From positions 1-16,633 of the forward strand of contig JAFAQP010000048.1 in NCBI GenBank assembly GCA_019246385.1: 16,633 nucleotides of DNA, given 5' to 3'. This document shows, piece by piece, positions 13,298 to 16,633 of the stretch; the stretch's first letter is position 1, and every line of letters begins with the position of its first letter. The notes under the pieces are model-generated. The model saw only the letters and a list, made by a program, of their open reading frames with translations. It had not been told where the DNA came from and did not search any database. Both the position numbers and the translations under genes were made by a program. The DNA comes from Patescibacteria group bacterium. GTDB lineage: Bacteria; Patescibacteriota; Minisyncoccia; Phycocordibacterales; Phycocordibacteraceae.

Positions 13298-15133
13298 ATG
13301 ACGCTGAACGAGATACGCCGAAGATACCTCGATTTTTTTCGGACACGGGGCCATACCGTACTGCCCTCGGCCCCTCTCGTTCCCGAAAACGATCCGACGA
13401 CGCTTTTCGTCTCTTCAGGCATGCAGCCCCTTATTCCGTATTTTTTGGGGCAGCCTCACCCCGTCGGTACCCGCATCGCAAACTCGCAAAAGGCTTTGCG
13501 CACTCAGGATATCGAGGAAGTAGGAGACAACCGGCATACCACTTTTTTCGAAATGCTCGGCAACTGGTCTTTCGGCGATTATTTCAAAAAAGAAGAAATA
13601 CCGTGGCTCTATCAATTTCTTACTGAGGAGATCGGCCTGCCCGCAGAGCGCCTTTTCGTAAGCTGTTTTGAAGGGGACGACATCTTCCATATTCCCAGAG
13701 ACGAGGAATCGGCCGAAATATGGAAATCGCTCGGCATACCTTCGGAACGAATATATTTTTACGGAAGCGAAAAGAATTGGTGGTCGCGCGCCGGCACGCC
13801 GAAGCAAATGCCGACGGGCGAGCCGGCAGGACCGGATACGGAGGTCTTTTACGATTTCGGCACCCCGCATGATCCAGTGTACGGGAATGAATGTCACCCG
13901 AATTGCGATTGCGGCAGGTTCATGGAGATCGGGAACGCGGTATTCATGATGTATGTTAAAAAAGATGAACACACCTTTGATTTGCTCCCGAAACGCAATG
14001 TCGATTTCGGCGGCGGTCTTGAACGGATAGCAGCTGCTTTGAATAACAAGAACGATATTTTCCTCATAGACCCGCTTCAGACGATCATCCGGGAATTGGC
14101 CGCAGGCTCAGGAAAGAATTATGACGATCTCGATTACCGCGCTTCTTTCCGTATCGTGACCGACCACGTTCGCGCGGCGGTTTTCATGCTCGGAGACGGC
14201 GTGCTTCCTTCAAACACCGAGCGCGGGTACGTCCTAAGGCGCTTGATCCGACGCGCGGTTCGGCATGCCAATACTCTCGGCGTAAAGGAAAAGACCATAG
14301 GAAGAATAATCGACGGCATTATCGCCATATACCGCGCCGAGTATCCGGCACTCTCTGCTTCACATAGCGCCATTCTTGCCGGTTTTGCGGAAGAAGAGAA
14401 TCGTTTCAAAAAAACCCTCTCCCAGGGAATGAAGGAATTCGAAAAAGTGGTCGCGAAAGGCGCCGTCGCCGGCGAGGACGCGTTCATCCTTTTCACTACC
14501 TACGGCTTTCCATACGAATTAACCGAAGAGCTGGCACGGGAGCGGGGAGCGTCCATCTCAAGAGACGAGTATGAGAAGGCGATGCGGGCTCATCAGGATC
14601 TTTCGCGTGCGGGAGCCAGCCGGAAGTTCGCGGGAGGTCTCGCAGACCATTCCGAAGCGACTATCCGCTATCATACGACGCATCATATTCTCCTCAAGGC
14701 ATTGCGAACCATCTTGGGTCCAGACGTCCACCAACGCGGCTCCAATATCACTGCGGAACGGCTGCGCATGGATTTTTCCTCCCCGGCGAAAATGACGCCG
14801 GAACAGATCGCCGAGGCGGAGCGTCTCGTGAACGAGATCATACGGGAAGAGCTACCTGTCATACGAACGGTCATGCCGAAAGCGCAAGCTGAAAAGCTCG
14901 ATGCCGAACGGGAATTCGGCGTCACGTATCCGGAAATCGTCTCGGTGTACTCCATAGGTCCGAAAGACGCGACGGAAGCGGATCCGAAATTTTCGCAGGC
15001 ATATTCGATCGAATTCTGTGGAGGACCACATGTCACCAATACCGCAGAGATACATAAGGGAGGCACATTCCGCATTCTCAAAGAGGAAGCCGTTGGTTCA
15101 GGAGTGCGACGCATTAAAGCAGTACTCGAATAA
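13298..15133 (+). CDS. alaS: Alanyl-tRNA synthetase lacking the C-terminal (C-Ala) domain
   Basis: This class II synthetase charges tRNA-Ala. The aminoacylation domain is complete, with FVSSGMQPLIPYF, motif 2 as NRHTTFFEMLGNWSFGDYF (residues 78-96), HPNCDCGRFMEIGN and the motif 3 region NVDFGGGLERIAAAL. The tRNA-recognition helices follow (TDHVRAAVFMLGDGVLPSNTERGYVLRRLIRRA). The editing domain keeps its metal ligands: H459-x3-H463 in HTTHH, and C574-x3-H578 in CGGPH. The protein then ends at residue 611 with GVRRIKAVLE, right after the editing domain; typical bacterial AlaRS is about 870 residues and has a DHHA1/C-Ala domain after this point. The stop is followed at once by the next gene's promoter, so the missing part is not downstream in another frame. 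The start at 13298 gives a normal N-terminus (MTLNEIRRRYLDFF). Confidence 0.96.
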   Translation: MTLNEIRRRYLDFFRTRGHTVLPSAPLVPENDPTTLFVSSGMQPLIPYFLGQPHPVGTRIANSQKALRTQDIEEVGDNRHTTFFEMLGNWSFGDYFKKEEIPWLYQFLTEEIGLPAERLFVSCFEGDDIFHIPRDEESAEIWKSLGIPSERIYFYGSEKNWWSRAGTPKQMPTGEPAGPDTEVFYDFGTPHDPVYGNECHPNCDCGRFMEIGNAVFMMYVKKDEHTFDLLPKRNVDFGGGLERIAAALNNKNDIFLIDPLQTIIRELAAGSGKNYDDLDYRASFRIVTDHVRAAVFMLGDGVLPSNTERGYVLRRLIRRAVRHANTLGVKEKTIGRIIDGIIAIYRAEYPALSASHSAILAGFAEEENRFKKTLSQGMKEFEKVVAKGAVAGEDAFILFTTYGFPYELTEELARERGASISRDEYEKAMRAHQDLSRAGASRKFAGGLADHSEATIRYHTTHHILLKALRTILGPDVHQRGSNITAERLRMDFSSPAKMTPEQIAEAERLVNEIIREELPVIRTVMPKAQAEKLDAEREFGVTYPEIVSVYSIGPKDATEADPKFSQAYSIEFCGGPHVTNTAEIHKGGTFRILKEEAVGSGVRRIKAVLE

Positions 15134-15150
15134 ACGCCAATTGCGTGCGT

Positions 15151-15156
15151 TACAAT
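15151..15156 (+). promoter_or_regulatory. -10 promoter element of the PilM/FtsA-like gene
   Basis: TACAAT ends 6 bases before the ATG at 15163, in the 29-base gap after alaS. It favours 15163 over the in-frame ATG at 15145, which lies upstream of the box. Confidence 0.65.
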
Positions 15157-15162
15157 ACTAAA

Positions 15163-16260
15163 ATGCGAAAGGATCATCCTTTCCTTCTCGTTGATATCGG
15201 CAGCGCGAATACTGCTGCGTGCATGGCTGAAAGGGCTGAAGAAGGAACCCTGATATCGCATGCAAGCCGGACATCCTATAAAAATGTTTCTGGAGCGCAG
15301 ACGGAAGCCATTGCGGCGGTTGCGCTCACTGGGCTCAAGGAAAACCTCTCCCGCCTCCGGGGAACTACTCCCATACCACGTGTTGCCCACGTGTTCCTTG
15401 CCGCCCCCTGGTATGCGGCGCATATAAGCACTATTGCTTCAGAATCACAGCGCACTCTCCGAATAGGACAGGGAACACTTGAGAAGGTCATTCAGGATTA
15501 CAAGGAAAAAAGAACAAAATCTCCTGCGGGGGTGGAAATAGAATCCGTCGTCAGCCAGGCCTACGTGAACGGGTATCCGACTTCCATTTCCCGACCTCTC
15601 CACGGCAATGCCCTGCGCCTTGTACTGTATGAGAGCGAAGCCGACGGTCCGTTTCTCAAGAGTATTGCGGCAGCGCTCCGCGCCGAGTTTCCGGGGATCA
15701 AAACGATATTCCATTCTTTTCCGTTCGCGGCATTCAGCGTTCTGCGCTCCGTCCGCGACGAGCAGAGTTTTATATTCGCCGACGTGGGCGGCGAGATAAC
15801 GGATGTCGCCGTCGTTTCCCGTGGCTCATTGAGTTTCATCGGATCATTTCCGCTCGGTTTTTTGTCGTTGCTGCGCTCCATGGCGGGTAAGGGAAGCGTC
15901 GCGGATGCCGCTTCTCGGCTTTCTCTGCTAGCCAAAGAAGAGCTGAGCGCTTCCGAAAGCGAGAATTACAGAGAGACCTTCCGCAAAGCCATGGCTCCCT
16001 GGATGGCAGAATACCGGAAAATTCTTCAGGAAGCTGGTCTTCTTACCCCGGTACCAAACAGCGTCTTTCTCATTTCCGATAAGGAAGAGCTTTCATGGTT
16101 CTCTCTCGCGCTTTCTGGCTCTGAAAGCCCATTCACCGTCCATCCCATACCGGTAACGCATGATTTCTTTCAAAACAAAATCCGGCTCGGCGACGGAGGA
16201 GTGTATGACGCGTTTTTATCAATAGCTGCGCTCTACGTTTTGGAAATCGCTAACGGTTGA
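15163..16260 (+). CDS. Actin-like ATPase of the PilM/FtsA type
   Basis: The protein has 365 residues from the chosen start. It carries the two phosphate loops of the actin/HSP70 fold: LLVDIGSANTA at residues 8-18 and FADVGGEITDVAVV at about 205-218. Between them, HVFLAAPWYAAH (about 77-87) and the segment after it would correspond to the inserted 1C-type subdomain seen in FtsA and PilM. The protein is soluble, without membrane helices, and lacks a clear C-terminal amphipathic anchor, so membrane contact would be through partners. PilM is the cytoplasmic ring protein of type IV pilus machines, and FtsA tethers FtsZ; which of these applies is not decided by the sequence. The next gene encodes a single-pass membrane protein with a cytoplasmic tail, as expected for a partner, though each gene has its own promoter. 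Confidence 0.75.
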   Translation: MRKDHPFLLVDIGSANTAACMAERAEEGTLISHASRTSYKNVSGAQTEAIAAVALTGLKENLSRLRGTTPIPRVAHVFLAAPWYAAHISTIASESQRTLRIGQGTLEKVIQDYKEKRTKSPAGVEIESVVSQAYVNGYPTSISRPLHGNALRLVLYESEADGPFLKSIAAALRAEFPGIKTIFHSFPFAAFSVLRSVRDEQSFIFADVGGEITDVAVVSRGSLSFIGSFPLGFLSLLRSMAGKGSVADAASRLSLLAKEELSASESENYRETFRKAMAPWMAEYRKILQEAGLLTPVPNSVFLISDKEELSWFSLALSGSESPFTVHPIPVTHDFFQNKIRLGDGGVYDAFLSIAALYVLEIANG

Positions 16261-16317
16261 GCTCTTCTATTTGAAGCGGTTAATAACACATAGTCCTTGT
16301 ACGCTCCGCTCAGGAGG

Positions 16318-16323
16318 TATAAT
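16318..16323 (+). promoter_or_regulatory. Consensus -10 box of the terminal membrane-protein gene
   Basis: A perfect TATAAT ends 6 bases before the ATG at 16330. AGGAGG (16312-16317) directly abuts it upstream. That string looks like a Shine-Dalgarno site but is 12 bases from the ATG and would lie upstream of the predicted transcript start. A weak -35 candidate TTGTAC is at 16297-16302 with a 15-base spacer. Confidence 0.7.
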
Positions 16324-16329
16324 TCTTGA

Positions 16330-16633
16330 ATGGAAGAACGCCGCAGTATTCAAGACATAATTCCGCCGGTCAGATCAAAGCCTATACGCATTCCTTCTGG
16401 GGCCGTCCCTCCTCCGCCTCCTCCGCCTACGCCTCCAAAGCCTTTGAACCTCCGTCCCGAAAAAAGCAACCTCGCGAGGATCGTCTACATCATCGCGGGC
16501 GTCCTTATCGTCATAGGGATCGCTATAGGCGTTCTGAGCACCTTCTTCCACCGCGCATATGTCATGGTCACCCCGTATGCCTACAGCGCGAAAGTAGAAG
16601 AAACGCTTCAATCTGCTCCGCAAGATCCGATCC
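16330..16633 (+). CDS. Proline-rich single-pass membrane protein, 5' part
   Basis: The frame is open to the window end, giving 101 residues. It starts MEERRSIQDIIPPVRSKP, a basic cytoplasmic tail that includes a run of six prolines followed by TPPKP (about residues 29-39). One strong transmembrane helix follows at about 53-75 (IVYIIAGVLIVIGIAIGVL). The protein then continues outside with HRAYVMVTPYAYSAKVEE, which looks like the start of an extracytoplasmic beta-rich domain. The topology (short cytoplasmic tail, one helix, large outside part) and the place directly after a PilM/FtsA-like ATPase suggest a partner of that ATPase, similar in plan to PilN-type proteins, but this is inference. I cannot name the family from the part visible. 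The start is fixed by the consensus -10 box. Confidence 0.8.
   Translation, partial: MEERRSIQDIIPPVRSKPIRIPSGAVPPPPPPPTPPKPLNLRPEKSNLARIVYIIAGVLIVIGIAIGVLSTFFHRAYVMVTPYAYSAKVEETLQSAPQDPI

Noticed and set aside
16375..16623. Minus-strand frame rich in arginine at the right end
   Set aside because: The arginine run is the reverse reading of the proline codon repeat in the real plus-strand gene.

Overview
The window looks like chromosomal DNA of a candidate-phyla-radiation (Patescibacteria) bacterium, most likely of the Parcubacteria group. This is inferred from gene content: a DUF5671 protein with five membrane segments, a sigma-region-4/HARE-HTH fusion protein, a DUF8128-type VirB4-like N-terminal protein, an alanyl-tRNA synthetase without its C-terminal domain, and a PilM/FtsA-like ATPase next to a proline-rich single-pass membrane protein. 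About 97% of the sequence is coding, no gap exceeds about 75 bases, and stop codons read with the standard code (TGA is a stop at the end of mnmA and others). I see no tRNA, rRNA, CRISPR array, insertion sequence or phage gene.

Layout. 1-776: 3' part of ychF. 795-1775: DUF5671 membrane protein. 1794-4223: leuS. 4289-5323: sigma-region-4-like regulator with winged-helix domains. 5359-7529: DUF8128-like membrane protein and mltG, overlapping by ATGA. 7589-8617: mnmA. 8634-10545: a nuclease/repair run (ATP-cone restriction endonuclease, RecB/Cas4-like nuclease with four cysteines, one-domain MGMT-like protein). 13225-10572 on the minus strand: an M13 metallopeptidase followed after 2 bases by ung. 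13298-15133: short alaS. 15163-16260: PilM/FtsA-like ATPase. 16330 to the end: start of a proline-rich membrane protein.

The strongest non-gene signal is promoter architecture. Ten genes have a -10 hexamer (TAnnnT in nine, TATAAA in one) ending exactly 6 bases (eight genes) or 7 bases (two genes) before the ATG, which puts the expected transcription start on the start codon. Four of these have an extended TGn motif, and several sit in gaps of only 16-18 bases. The four genes inside tight operons (mltG, the RecB-like nuclease, the MGMT-like gene, ung) lack the box. No gene has a usable Shine-Dalgarno site at normal distance. The window therefore appears to use leaderless transcripts as the rule, and this settles several start codons.

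Functionally the genes are mostly housekeeping: translation (leuS, alaS, mnmA, ychF), cell wall trimming (mltG), DNA repair and defence (nucleases, MGMT-like, ung), and envelope machinery (DUF8128-like, PilM-like and its membrane neighbour). I did not find a clear multi-gene defence or secretion system that is complete within the window.
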